A DNA stretch of 45,007 nt from Shewanella algicola (GCF_014648035.1 NZ_BMQI01000044.1:1-45007); one strand, 5' to 3'. Counted from the first letter of the stretch, positions 17,911 through 26,696 are shown. Made by a program: numbers and translations. The notes: generated by a model from the letters alone, not told the origin.

Positions 17911-19657
17911 GCTGCGCTCCTTGCGCAGTGGCTAAATGGATAGCCTCTCGCTCTGAAATTGGCTCAACATTCAGCATTTGCAATGCCCCAGACATAATTT
18001 TGGCAAAAGCAGGACCCGCAACATCGCCGCCGTAATATTTGTCGCCTTTAGGTTCGTTAATCACCACAGAAATCGCTAAGCGAGGATTATGAACGGGCGC
18101 AACACCGGCAAATAATCCAACATAATCATCACCATAACCACCCGCTACCGCCTTACGGCTAGTACCGGTTTTACCCGCTACGGGATAACCGTCAATATGG
18201 GCCTTTCTGGCTGTGCCGCCGGTTTCAGTGACGCCTACCAGCATTTGCATTACATCTTTAGCGACTTGAGTGGAAATGACTTGTTCGCCTTTAGGGGCTT
18301 GTTTTAGTTTTAAAATAGACACCGGGTATAACATGCCACCGCTGCCGAGTGTGGCGTACATTCGCGCAATTTGCAGCGGTGTTGCGGTAAAGCCATAACC
18401 AAATGATAAGGTTGCACGTTCAAAGTCAGACCAGCGGTTGCGGTCATGAATTAACCCTGCGCTTTCGCCAGTTAAATTAATGCCTGAATAGTTCCCTAAC
18501 CCCATTGACTGATAGGTACCCAACAATTGCTGAACTGGCATAGATAACGCCAATTTACTGATGCCTACGTTACTTGATTTTACGAGAATTTTTGCCAGCG
18601 ACATGTCGCCATAATTATTAGAGTCGCGCACCTGACGACCACCAATTCGCATCCAACCGGGCGAGGTTTGAATTAATTCATTGGATTTCACCGTACCCGC
18701 TTCTAAAGCTGCAGCAACCACAAACGGTTTTACAGTAGAGCCGGGTTCAAAAGTGTCGGTTAATGCGCGATTACGCATGCGGTGAGTTTGAAGGTTGTCG
18801 CGAGAGTTTGGATTATAAGATGGCGTATTGGCCATTGCTAATACCTCACCCGTATTAACGTCAATCACTACGACGGAACCTGATGTCGCTTGATACATTT
18901 CTGTGGCTCGTTTGAGCTCACGGTACGCTAACTGTTGAATTCGTTGGTCGATACTTAATACCAGATCATTTGAGCTTTCGCCCTCTTGCACCATATCTAA
19001 ACGCTCAACAACACTACCGTCGCGCGACTTTCGTACTTTTTGTTTTGAGGGTGTGCCAGTAAGCCAAGTGTTGTAGGTATTTTCAATGCCCTCAATACCT
19101 ACGTCATCAATATTAGTAATACCAATAAGTTGAGCTGCAATTTCACCGGTGGGATAGTAACGACGAGATTCTGATTTAAGATAAATGCCGCCAATTTTAA
19201 GTTGCTCAATATAATCAGCTACGGCAGGAGTCACTTGACGCTTTAAATACACAAAGCGCTTTTTAGGATTGCCTTTTACTTTACGAACGAGATCATCGAC
19301 TGGCTCTTGTAAAACATCAGCAAGCGCTTGCCAACGACGCATATCTTTAAACGCATCTTGATCAAATGCATGTTTGGGGTCGGCCCAGACAGCACGAACC
19401 GGCACACTGACCGCTAACATGTCACCGTTACGATCGGTAATTAAACCACGCTGCACCTGATTACTGGTGGTACGCAAGGTGCGCATATCGCTTTCGTGGC
19501 GAAGTTTGTCAGGCTCAATAATTTGAATATAGGCGGCGCGAGCAATCAGGCTGCAAAATAACAACAAAACGAAGCCAACCACAACGTATAAACGCCATGG
19601 TATCAGTTCGTGATTTAGTTTTCGTTTTGCTTGTCTAGCCATAGTCCCTATGCTCAC
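17894..19657 (-). CDS. ftsI: Septal peptidoglycan transpeptidase FtsI (PBP3)
   Basis: FtsI is the class B penicillin-binding protein that cross-links septal peptidoglycan with FtsW. This 587-aa protein has a basic cytoplasmic tail, one membrane segment (about 22-43), the PBP dimer domain (about 65-225) and the transpeptidase domain. The active-site motifs are S307-T-V-K (nucleophile at the same number as in E. coli), SSN at 361-363 and KTGT at 496-499. The start shown is a GTG overlapping the ftsL stop (GTGA). A downstream ATG at 19642 (MARQAKRKLN) is the alternative, but its ribosome site would be too close. Confidence 0.97.
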   Translation of the reverse strand: MSIGTMARQAKRKLNHELIPWRLYVVVGFVLLLFCSLIARAAYIQIIEPDKLRHESDMRTLRTTSNQVQRGLITDRNGDMLAVSVPVRAVWADPKHAFDQDAFKDMRRWQALADVLQEPVDDLVRKVKGNPKKRFVYLKRQVTPAVADYIEQLKIGGIYLKSESRRYYPTGEIAAQLIGITNIDDVGIEGIENTYNTWLTGTPSKQKVRKSRDGSVVERLDMVQEGESSNDLVLSIDQRIQQLAYRELKRATEMYQATSGSVVVIDVNTGEVLAMANTPSYNPNSRDNLQTHRMRNRALTDTFEPGSTVKPFVVAAALEAGTVKSNELIQTSPGWMRIGGRQVRDSNNYGDMSLAKILVKSSNVGISKLALSMPVQQLLGTYQSMGLGNYSGINLTGESAGLIHDRNRWSDFERATLSFGYGFTATPLQIARMYATLGSGGMLYPVSILKLKQAPKGEQVISTQVAKDVMQMLVGVTETGGTARKAHIDGYPVAGKTGTSRKAVAGGYGDDYVGLFAGVAPVHNPRLAISVVINEPKGDKYYGGDVAGPAFAKIMSGALQMLNVEPISEREAIHLATAQGAQHDVIK

Positions 19658-19968
19658 TGAACTCGAATAATGACTTCCTCTTTAGGAAGTGGTCGAGCCA
19701 TATTAAGTTCTTTTATTGCCATTCGCGTCACACGACTGTGTTCAGACTGCGATTGTTCTTCTAATAGTAAGTTGCGCCATTCAATGTCTAGCCTATCCTG
19801 CTCTTGCAGCAATTGATCCCATTGAGAGGTCAATTGCCGTGTTACATGGCTGGTGTAAACCACCACAATGCCATTGGCGACAACCAGTAAACCTAACAGC
19901 ACAATCCATTTATGATGCCAGAGGTCGAGCAACACAATCCGAGGTAAACTTAATGGTGATTGGCTCAC
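19654..19968 (-). CDS. ftsL: Cell division protein FtsL
   Basis: FtsL is a small bitopic divisome protein that forms the FtsQLB complex through a periplasmic leucine-zipper coiled coil and helps activate FtsWI. This 104-aa protein has a short cytoplasmic stretch, one membrane segment (about 18-38, WIVLLGLLVVANGIVVVY), then a coiled-coil region with LLQEQDRLDIEWRNLLLEEQ. Size and position between rsmH and ftsI are diagnostic, although primary sequence is weakly conserved in the family. It overlaps ftsI by 4 bases. Confidence 0.94.
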   Translation of the reverse strand: MSQSPLSLPRIVLLDLWHHKWIVLLGLLVVANGIVVVYTSHVTRQLTSQWDQLLQEQDRLDIEWRNLLLEEQSQSEHSRVTRMAIKELNMARPLPKEEVIIRVQ

Positions 19969-19982
19969 ATTATCCTCGGTCT

Positions 19983-20924
19983 TTAATAATCTAAGCGCTC
20001 AGCAACTCGTAACACCGAGCTGCGAGCACGTGGATTTTGTTCTAATTCTGCTTCCGAAGGCTTCATCGCCTTGCCAACAGCTTTTAACTTGCGTGATTTA
20101 TTGATCTCAGCTTCTGTGATGGGCAACCCATGCGGGACACTTTCACCTTGGCTATGACGACGAATAAAACGCTTCACCATGCGATCTTCTAATGAATGAA
20201 AGCTGATAACTGACAAGCGTCCTTGTGGTGCAAGTACCGTTAACGCACCTTCAAGTGCTTGATCAATTTGCTCTAGTTCGCTATTTATATAAATTCGAAT
20301 AGCCTGAAATACCCGAGTCGCAGGATGTTTATTACGCTCTTTGTTTTTAGTAATACGCGCAATTAAATCGGCTAAATCTTTGGTGCGTAAAAACGGTGTT
20401 TTTTCTCGATCGGCCGCAATACAACGGGCAATATGTCGTGAATTTTTTTCTTCGCCATAGGTTTTAAACACCCATGCCATGTCTTCTATTTCAGCGCGCG
20501 CAATCCACTGTGCTGCTGTTTGACCTTGGCTATTGTCCATGCGCATGTCTAACGGGCCATCGCGTAAAAAGCTAAAGCCACGCTCGGCATCGTCTAACTG
20601 TGGTGACGACACCCCTAAATCAAGTAACACACCGTTAATTTTGCCAGTAAGCCCGAGCTCTTCAACATACTGCGCTAACTGACCAAAACTACCGTGCACA
20701 ATTTGAAAACGTGAGTCGTCGGCAAACTGTTTTGCGGCTTCAATCGCTTGTGGATCGCGATCAATGGCAATCAATCGACCATTAGCACCTAAATGACTTA
20801 ATACATGACGAGAATGTCCACCACGGCCAAAGGTGCCATCAATATAGATACCATCACTTTGGATATTGAGACCCTCTACCGTCTCATTCAGTAATACAGA
20901 TAAATGGGCAAACTCTTGGCTCAT
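19983..20924 (-). CDS. rsmH: 16S rRNA (cytosine1402-N4)-methyltransferase RsmH
   Basis: RsmH (MraW) is a SAM-dependent methylase that modifies C1402 of 16S rRNA in the ribosomal P site. This 313-aa protein starts MSQEFAHLSVLLNETVEGL and has the SAM-binding DGTFGRGGHSRHVL, DLGVSSPQLDDAERGFSFLRDGPLDMRMD and VISFHSLEDRMVKRF near the C-terminus. It is second in the dcw cluster, 24 bases after mraZ and 14 before ftsL. Confidence 0.98.
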   Translation of the reverse strand: MSQEFAHLSVLLNETVEGLNIQSDGIYIDGTFGRGGHSRHVLSHLGANGRLIAIDRDPQAIEAAKQFADDSRFQIVHGSFGQLAQYVEELGLTGKINGVLLDLGVSSPQLDDAERGFSFLRDGPLDMRMDNSQGQTAAQWIARAEIEDMAWVFKTYGEEKNSRHIARCIAADREKTPFLRTKDLADLIARITKNKERNKHPATRVFQAIRIYINSELEQIDQALEGALTVLAPQGRLSVISFHSLEDRMVKRFIRRHSQGESVPHGLPITEAEINKSRKLKAVGKAMKPSEAELEQNPRARSSVLRVAERLDY

Positions 20925-20948
20925 TGCTTTTATTAACCTTATTGGTCG

Positions 20949-21407
20949 CTACAGTGAAAAATGTGCCAGACGTTCATTGCTGGCTAAATCTTGGCTATGG
21001 ATAAGCTCATTGCCATCATCCATTTGTTGCTGCCAAGCTGACTCTTCCCACAGTTCAAATTTATTCAGTAAGCCCACCAGCATGGTTTTCTTTTCTAAGC
21101 TGGCAAAACTTCGCAAAGCCGGTGGGACCACAATGCGCCCGTGGCTGTCGAGTTCACAGTCTTGTGCGTGACCCAGTAATTTTCGTTTAAAGGAGCGTTC
21201 AAGTGGATCGGTATCAGAGAGTAATCTCAGCTTTGCTTCAATTTGCTCCCACTCGTGCAATGGGTAAATCAACAAACAGGCGGCATTAATGTCAACGGTA
21301 ATAATCACTGTACCGGCATGCTCCACACGCAACGCGTCACGGTATCTCGCAGGAATTGCGATCCGTCCTTTAGCGTCCATGTTAATAGCACTGGCACCTC
21401 GAAACAC
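20949..21407 (-). CDS. mraZ: Transcriptional regulator MraZ
   Basis: MraZ is the SpoVT/AbrB-type repressor that binds GTGG-type direct repeats in front of its own operon and controls dcw expression. This 152-aa protein has the two family repeats, beginning MFRGASAINMDAKGRIAIPARYRD and near LDSHGRIVVPPALRSFASLEK. The start codon is GTG at 21407, with AGGGTG about 8 bases upstream; it matches the family's MFRG start. The gene heads the dcw cluster, and three candidate binding boxes lie 30-55 bases upstream. Confidence 0.97.
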   Translation of the reverse strand: MFRGASAINMDAKGRIAIPARYRDALRVEHAGTVIITVDINAACLLIYPLHEWEQIEAKLRLLSDTDPLERSFKRKLLGHAQDCELDSHGRIVVPPALRSFASLEKKTMLVGLLNKFELWEESAWQQQMDDGNELIHSQDLASNERLAHFSL

Positions 21408-21425
21408 TTTATTACACCCTTTTTG

Positions 21426-21470
21426 TTAGCATTTGATCCACAATGATCCACTTTTTCCCACAAATGCTAA
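21426..21470 (-). promoter_or_regulatory. MraZ operator: three direct boxes inside a perfect inverted repeat
   Basis: On the minus strand three boxes repeat with an exact 10-base period: GTGGG at 21461-21457, GTGGA at 21451-21447 and GTGGA at 21441-21437. This is the spacing of known MraZ sites. The set is framed by a perfect 10-bp inverted repeat, TTAGCATTTG (21426-21435) and CAAATGCTAA (21461-21470). Identification of the boxes follows the established MraZ model; the role of the flanking repeat is unknown. Confidence 0.8.
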
Positions 21471-21499
21471 GTTTAGGGACTCAAGGCAAGTGTTGTCAA
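21470..21499 (-). promoter_or_regulatory. Predicted sigma-70 promoter of the dcw cluster
   Basis: A perfect -35 hexamer TTGACA (21499-21494) and a -10 TAAACT (21475-21470) are separated by 18 bases on the minus strand. Transcription would start about 21463, at the first MraZ box, so bound MraZ would block the start site. Confidence 0.65.
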
Positions 21500-22110
21500 G
21501 GGATGAGCAGATATATTAAATCCAGACGCCAAGCGGGTTAGCAGCAAATTGATCTCAATCAGGAGGAATGACAAAGCCGTCTGTAAAAAACAGCTAAAAA
21601 TCAGGGTAAATGAGTTAAACCAGAGACATAACGCTCATTTTATCGACGAAAATAACCGAGGTTCTTTTGATTAAAATGTGTTAATTCTTTAAATAGTCCA
21701 CCTTTAGATTGAATTATGAGCCTGTTAGTAAGGGACTTCTCCAGATTAAAACTCACAAATTATCGATCTGGATCGATAAAAGTGGTTAAAAAAACATTCT
21801 CATATGGTTGATATCAGGTACTTACAGGGTATGAATAGGTATCAATTTTATGCTCGGTAACAATATCCCCCCTCTAAAATGCTTATGGTATTAACGTCGA
21901 AAAACGATATTAGCCCAGCTACAGTAACAATTTCCTGACAGCACCATACCTGTCCCTCTCAACGTCAAGGGCAGGCATTTTATCAATTCAGCTTGTAATC
22001 ACAGTTAATTATTCTTAATGCCGATAATAGCGCCTGTTGTTCTTTCAAAGTTGTTTTACTGTGAATGGCTCATCATGACTCACATCAATAAGACCAAGAT
22101 GAATTATGAT
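21500..22110. other. Gene-free stretch upstream of mraZ, with one terminator-like hairpin
   Basis: I see no convincing coding sequence here. A hairpin at 21949-21975 (CCTG/CCCT pairing with AGGGCAGG, one bulged T) is followed by CATTTTAT on the plus strand and could end an unannotated plus-strand transcript. A perfect sigma-28 -10 octamer, GCCGATAA, occurs at 22020-22027 without a good -35 partner. A mini-frame of 9 codons at 21568 has its Shine-Dalgarno too close to the ATG to be believed. Confidence 0.3.
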
Positions 22111-22137
22111 TAAATTTTAGCCTAAAGGTGCCGATAA
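22111..22137 (+). promoter_or_regulatory. Sigma-28 (FliA) flagellar-class promoter
   Basis: TAAATTTT (22111-22118), an 11-base spacer, and GCCGATAA (22130-22137) match the sigma-28 consensus TAAAGTTT-N11-GCCGATAA in 15 of 16 positions with the exact spacing. Transcription would start about 22144, giving a leader of some 50 bases before the ATG at 22193. Confidence 0.8.
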
Positions 22138-22192
22138 CAAGTATAGTTAATGGTATATACCTGATCTTTATATCTGCACGGGAGGGCGCGAC

Positions 22193-22513
22193 ATGAGTAT
22201 TGATAGCATTTATGCCATGCTCGCTAGGCCTGTGCGTGCCGTCAGTGAGCATCGTCGAATTGTTGAGCAGGTAAATAGGACTAGTGCGATAAGTGCTGAC
22301 AGTCATGAAGCACCACAATCACAGTTACCGCCACATATTACCCACAAGCCTGTCATCCACAAAAAAACATTAGTACGTAAAGAACGTCGCTCAAAATTAC
22401 GCACTATAGATGACAAGAAAAACACCGGCAGCCGCTTAAGAAGAATGGATACTGACGAGCGCTTCTCCACTCGAGGAGAAACCGCCAGTCAGCATATTGA
22501 TATAGAGGTATAG
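22193..22513 (+). CDS. Small basic protein of unknown function, likely flagellar regulon
   Basis: I do not recognise a family. The 106-aa product has no signal peptide or membrane segment. It is polar and likely disordered, with a central basic stretch (about 58-85, HKKTLVRKERRSKLRT and GSRLRR) and an acidic end HIDIEV. The start is well supported by GGAGG ending 7 bases before the ATG. The evidence that it is real is this ribosome site plus the near-consensus sigma-28 promoter 56 bases upstream. It stands alone, downstream of a long empty region, and converges on glpK with 14 bases between stops. The promoter suggests a motility or chemotaxis-linked role, but no function can be read from the protein. 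Confidence 0.7.
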   Translation: MSIDSIYAMLARPVRAVSEHRRIVEQVNRTSAISADSHEAPQSQLPPHITHKPVIHKKTLVRKERRSKLRTIDDKKNTGSRLRRMDTDERFSTRGETASQHIDIEV

Positions 22514-22527
22514 TGAAAGGGTAATGA

Positions 22528-24024
22528 TTATTGCGGGTTACTGTTAGGACTAACTTGAGACACAGCTTGCTTCCAGCCGGCGTAAATCTCAGCTCTGTGG
22601 TCATGATCCATCGTGGAAATAAATTCACGCTCCGTCGATAACATGGCTTTCAATTGATCTGTAGACTCCCAAACACCTACCGCTAGGCCGGCTAAAAATG
22701 CAGCGCCCATACCGGTAGTTTCGATCACTAAAGGACGAATGACTTTCGCCCCAGTAATATCTGCTTGAAATTGCATTAAAAAATCATTTGATACCGCGCC
22801 ACCGTCAACGCGGATTTCTGTTAATGGCACATCCGAATCTTTACTCATTGCATCCAATACATCACGAGATTGATACGCAATAGCTTCAAGAGCAGCACGA
22901 ATAATATGATTACGATTGGCGCCACGAGTCAGCCCAATAATCGCTCCGCGAGCATCGGCGTCCCAGTATGGCGCTCCTAACCCAACAAAAGCAGGCACTA
23001 AATACACGCCATTAGTGTCATCTACTTTTTCGGCAAAGTATTGAGTGTCGCAAGCGTCAGCAATTAAGCCTAGCTCATCGCGCAGCCATTGAATTACCGC
23101 ACCGCCCATAAAGACTGAACCTTCTAGTGCGTAATTGACTTTAGCATCCGCACCAATGGCCACTGTAGTTAATAACCCATGTGTCGACTCAACGGCCTTC
23201 TCGCCGGTATTCATCAGTAAAAAGCACCCTGTACCATATGTATTTTTAGCCATACCAGGTTCAATACAGAGTTGACCGAATAACGCCGATTGTTGATCCC
23301 CTGCCATCCCTGCAACAGGCACATGGTTGCCAGCAAGTTCGGTATAACCGTATATGGCGCACGACGGTTGTATGTCTGGCAACATCGCCGGCGGGATGTC
23401 AAAGAGTTCCAGCAGATCCTTGTCCCACTCTTGAGTGTGAATATTGAAAAGCATGGTACGCGATGCATTAGTTGGTTCGGTGACGTGCACTTCGCCCTGG
23501 GTAAGCTTCCACACTAACCAGGTGTCTACAGTGCCAAATAACAAATCACCCGCTTCGGCGAGCTCACGCGCACCTTCAACATTGTCTAAAATCCATTTAA
23601 TTTTTGAAGCCGAAAAATACGGGTCTAATACCAGCCCCGTTTTTTGACGTACCATATCTTCAGCGCCTTGCGCTTTTAGTTGCTGACAAATACCTTGGCT
23701 ACGACGACATTGCCACACCACGGCATTACATATTGGTTTACCGGTATGCTTGTTCCAAACAATCGTGGTTTCGCGTTGATTCGTAATCCCAATGGCTGCG
23801 ACATCATGACGACTAATCCCTGCACGGGTTAACACTTCCACCAACACTGAACTTTGCGACGACCAAATCTCCATCGGGTCATGCTCTACCCAGCCCGCCT
23901 GAGGATAATGCTGAGTAAACTCTTTATGCGCAACGGCAACAATATTTGCTTGGTGATCAAACACAATCGCACGAGAACTGGTTGTGCCTTGATCTAACGC
24001 GACAATGTATTTTTTAGCAACCAT
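22528..24024 (-). CDS. glpK: Glycerol kinase
   Basis: GlpK phosphorylates glycerol to sn-glycerol-3-phosphate with ATP in the cytoplasm, trapping it for lipid synthesis or catabolism. This 498-aa protein, a normal length, has the N-terminal ATP-site YIVALDQGTTSSRAIVFD, GITNQRETTIVWNKHTGKPICNAVVWQCRR, the FGGY-family region GLGAPYWDADARGAIIGLTRG, and RVDGGAVSNDFLMQFQADI. A Shine-Dalgarno AGGAAA precedes the ATG. No glpF, glpD or glpR lies next to it, so it stands alone here. It converges on the small sigma-28-class gene. Confidence 0.98.
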   Translation of the reverse strand: MVAKKYIVALDQGTTSSRAIVFDHQANIVAVAHKEFTQHYPQAGWVEHDPMEIWSSQSSVLVEVLTRAGISRHDVAAIGITNQRETTIVWNKHTGKPICNAVVWQCRRSQGICQQLKAQGAEDMVRQKTGLVLDPYFSASKIKWILDNVEGARELAEAGDLLFGTVDTWLVWKLTQGEVHVTEPTNASRTMLFNIHTQEWDKDLLELFDIPPAMLPDIQPSCAIYGYTELAGNHVPVAGMAGDQQSALFGQLCIEPGMAKNTYGTGCFLLMNTGEKAVESTHGLLTTVAIGADAKVNYALEGSVFMGGAVIQWLRDELGLIADACDTQYFAEKVDDTNGVYLVPAFVGLGAPYWDADARGAIIGLTRGANRNHIIRAALEAIAYQSRDVLDAMSKDSDVPLTEIRVDGGAVSNDFLMQFQADITGAKVIRPLVIETTGMGAAFLAGLAVGVWESTDQLKAMLSTEREFISTMDHDHRAEIYAGWKQAVSQVSPNSNPQ

Positions 24025-24200
24025 CTGATTTCCTATATCATTTTTTTATGATTATTTTTATATGATTTATCTGCTTAATTAATCAATGTGACATCCTACA
24101 TCGACATATAAATTTAATGCAAGTATTAGTCGGTACTTCACATAAATGTTCATGCTTTGTAATTGTGCAGTAGCTAGATCCATTTATTCAATAATAACAA

Positions 24201-24223
24201 AAGCCCCACATAATGCGGGGCTT
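24201..24223 (-). terminator. Terminator after the fadL-type gene
   Basis: A 7-bp stem, AAGCCCC (24201-24207) with GGGGCTT (24217-24223), is followed on the minus strand by TTTGTTATTATT. It lies 33 bases beyond the fadL stop codon. The plus-strand tail is only weakly T-rich. Confidence 0.8.
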
Positions 24224-24256
24224 ATTTAAAAATCCTTGGTTCAAACAACAAACAGA

Positions 24257-25609
24257 TTACATTTTATAGCTAACCTGTAAACCTGCTAACCATACATGGC
24301 CTGTCGCTTCACCAGTATACCCAACGGAAGCTAAGCCCAACAAATCCTGAGTTTCAGTAATAGGTGCATCGCCGTGCATGCGGATATAAGTCACAGCAAG
24401 GTCAATATTCAGGTTTTTAGATACTTGATAGCCGGTACCCATGCTAAACCATAAACGGTCAGAGTCAGGAATCGTAGTTGTACGGTGTTCATCGTCTACT
24501 GCAGTTTTATCAAGTGCGACACCGGCACGTAATGTCCACTGATCATTCACAGTGTATGTGCTACCAATCGAATACCGCCAGTTGTCTTTAAAGTTCTCTT
24601 CTTTGACAACATCTGACTCAAGATCGCCAGTTGGTTTTACATCACCAGGAAAGTAAGCGACAAGCTGATCAAACACGCTCCATTCAGTCCAGTTTACGCT
24701 ACCGTGCATTGCCCAGTTATCGGTCAATTGATGATAAGAAGCCAGTTCAGCAAAAGCTGGGATTTCAATCGGTAAGTAACCATCAATTTCAACATCTTGG
24801 CCACCGTCATAACTCACACCTGCAGCGCTACCATCAAGCTCTAACTCAACACCACTGTGATAAGCTAATCCGATACGGTGATGCTTATTAATCTGCCAAC
24901 TTGCACCCGCTTTCCAGCCGTAACTAATGTCATCACCTTCCATCGATTTTAACTCAGTTCCTGCTGCAGGTAACTGCTCTGCAATGTTTGCAGGTACATT
25001 CGGGTTGGCTTTAATCGCATCAATCCAAGATGGTGTTGTCGCGCTAATTTCACCTTCACCATAGACAATACGCAGGCCCGCTCCCACAGTAAATTCATCG
25101 TCGATACGATAAGCAATGTTTGGATTAAACTCCACTGTGGTGATAGAGGTGTGATTACCAAAAATAGCCGCGGCGCTGGTTGAATCTATCTCAGTCGCTA
25201 AACCATAGTTTGAGTTAACCGCAAGACCCCAGGTCCATTGATCGTTTAATTGATTAGAGTAATAAAAGTTCGGTACCAGAGCATCGTCTGCTACATCAAT
25301 CGCGTTAGCGTCAATGACAATAGCATCTGAGCCCAGTAATGAAGATTCAATGCTAACGTCGCCCAGTACATCAATATCAGGCATAACATAAATCCCACCA
25401 GCAGAAAGCTGACGGCCTTCGAGGTAAGATAGCATTGCAGGGTTACGCGCTTGAGTTGAGGCGTTATCTGCTATGGCGGCTTCACCCGCAAATGCACGGC
25501 CTAAACCGGTAGCTGAAGATTCGGCAAGTTGAAAACCTGCTGCGTTGACTTGAGTTGTTGCCCCAAAGACAATGGCACTAATGGCCAATGTTAACACTGT
25601 TTTTTTCAT
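24257..25609 (-). CDS. FadL/OmpP1/TodX-family outer membrane protein
   Basis: This is a 450-aa outer membrane beta-barrel, probably a channel for long-chain fatty acids or other hydrophobic compounds. A signal peptide (about 1-23, ending VNAAGF) is followed by the family signature GFQLAESSATGLGRAFAGEAAIADNASTQARNPAMLSYL, with the NPA block typical of FadL. Alternating barrel strands follow to the last residues, VSYKM; the C-terminal residue is Met rather than the common Phe. An upstream ATG at 25615 is possible, but AGAGA sits better for the ATG at 25609. It is monocistronic, with 475 gene-free bases upstream. Substrate cannot be assigned from sequence. Confidence 0.92.
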   Translation of the reverse strand: MKKTVLTLAISAIVFGATTQVNAAGFQLAESSATGLGRAFAGEAAIADNASTQARNPAMLSYLEGRQLSAGGIYVMPDIDVLGDVSIESSLLGSDAIVIDANAIDVADDALVPNFYYSNQLNDQWTWGLAVNSNYGLATEIDSTSAAAIFGNHTSITTVEFNPNIAYRIDDEFTVGAGLRIVYGEGEISATTPSWIDAIKANPNVPANIAEQLPAAGTELKSMEGDDISYGWKAGASWQINKHHRIGLAYHSGVELELDGSAAGVSYDGGQDVEIDGYLPIEIPAFAELASYHQLTDNWAMHGSVNWTEWSVFDQLVAYFPGDVKPTGDLESDVVKEENFKDNWRYSIGSTYTVNDQWTLRAGVALDKTAVDDEHRTTTIPDSDRLWFSMGTGYQVSKNLNIDLAVTYIRMHGDAPITETQDLLGLASVGYTGEATGHVWLAGLQVSYKM

Positions 25610-25615
25610 TATCAT

Positions 25616-26000
25616 TCTCTGTGCTGTAGATTCATACTGCTTAAGTCGGCTTCAATAGAGCAAAAGCTCGACTTAAATGAGAGCATAAGTGTACTGATCC
25701 AAAACGGCTTTGCAACTAGCCGAGAGCTCGAGATACCCATTGAAATGTGCAGATTGAAACTGTGATCCAGTGCACCATTTGTCATTTACGAGATCGATTT
25801 GAACTGAAAAAAAATATAAGTGTGCGCTCAATCAAGCAACAAATTGACTAACATATTACTTTCAACATAAAAAACATTATCTTACACGCAACAAGATGAA
25901 ACACGAGTGAGCTTTGATGTAACAACTAACTTTAGCTCTGTCGATTTAAAATCAATCATTTAGCAATTTCGTTACATTAATTAATTTACAAATAAAAATA
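25616..26000. other. Gene-free region upstream of the fadL-type gene
   Basis: This A+T-rich stretch presumably holds the promoter of the minus-strand fadL-type gene. I found no clear FadR-like palindrome, no convincing -35/-10 pair and no small open frame worth listing. Confidence 0.4.
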
Positions 26001-26001
26001 A

Positions 26002-26034
26002 AAAACCTCTTTTTTGTTAGCAAAAAGAGGTTTT
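26002..26034 (-). terminator. Terminator of the leuABCD operon
   Basis: AAAACCTC and T-run pair with A-run and GAGGTTTT around a TTAG loop, with one bulged T. On the minus strand the stem is followed by TTTTTTATTTTTATT. It lies about 57 bases past the leuD stop codon. Confidence 0.88.
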
Positions 26035-26090
26035 ATACACCATCAATCCAACAGCGATTGAGTCATTAATCACTCAATATTCACAGATGA

Positions 26091-26696
26091 TTATGCATAC
26101 CATTGCGGTATTTGAGCTTCATAATCACTAATGTCTTGTTCAAATGACAAGGTTAAGCCAATCGCATCAAGTCCGTTTAATAGCTTATGCCTTGCTGACT
26201 CAGCCAAACTAAAGCTAAACACTTCACCTGAAGGTGACGTTACCGTTAAAGCTTGTAAATCGACGGTAATTTGCGCGCCTTCAGTGGCCGCGACTTCATC
26301 CATCAATTGTTGCACTTGTTCTGCAGGCAGCTTAACGGGTAATAAACCATTGTTGATCGAGTTGCCATAAAAAATATCAGCAAATGTCGGCGCAATAATC
26401 ACTCTTAAACCAAAGTCAGCTAACGCCCAAGGTGCATGTTCACGCGATGAACCACAACCAAAGTTTTCTTGGGCTAATAAAATCGACGCCCCTTTATAGC
26501 GCGGCTTATTTAACGCAAATTCAGGGTTAGGCTGATCGCCGGCATCATCTAAATAACGCCAGTCATGAAATAAATGCACTCCAAAGCCGTCACGGGTTAC
26601 TTTAGATAAAAATTGCTTCGGAATAATTTGATCCGTATCGACATTGGCACTGTCGATGGCTACCGCTAAACCGGTATGGGCAGTAAATGCTTGCAT
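26091..26696 (-). CDS. leuD: 3-isopropylmalate dehydratase small subunit
   Basis: LeuD pairs with LeuC to isomerise 2-isopropylmalate to 3-isopropylmalate in leucine synthesis. This 201-aa protein has the swivel-domain motifs ANVDTDQIIPKQFL, LLAQENFGCGSSREHAPWALADFGLRVIIAPTFADIFYGNSINNGLLPV. It lies 19 bases after leuC and is last in the operon. Confidence 0.98.
   Translation of the reverse strand: MQAFTAHTGLAVAIDSANVDTDQIIPKQFLSKVTRDGFGVHLFHDWRYLDDAGDQPNPEFALNKPRYKGASILLAQENFGCGSSREHAPWALADFGLRVIIAPTFADIFYGNSINNGLLPVKLPAEQVQQLMDEVAATEGAQITVDLQALTVTSPSGEVFSFSLAESARHKLLNGLDAIGLTLSFEQDISDYEAQIPQWYA

Noticed and set aside
21561..21597. AGGAGG followed by a 9-codon frame
   Set aside because: Only one base separates the Shine-Dalgarno from the ATG, too close for initiation, and no promoter is evident.
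22085..22318. 77-aa minus-strand open frame
   Set aside because: It overlaps the sigma-28 promoter and the better-supported plus-strand gene and lacks a start signal.
24140..24160. GlpR operator before glpK (AATGTTCATG)
   Set aside because: It matches only part of the half-site consensus and has no symmetric partner.
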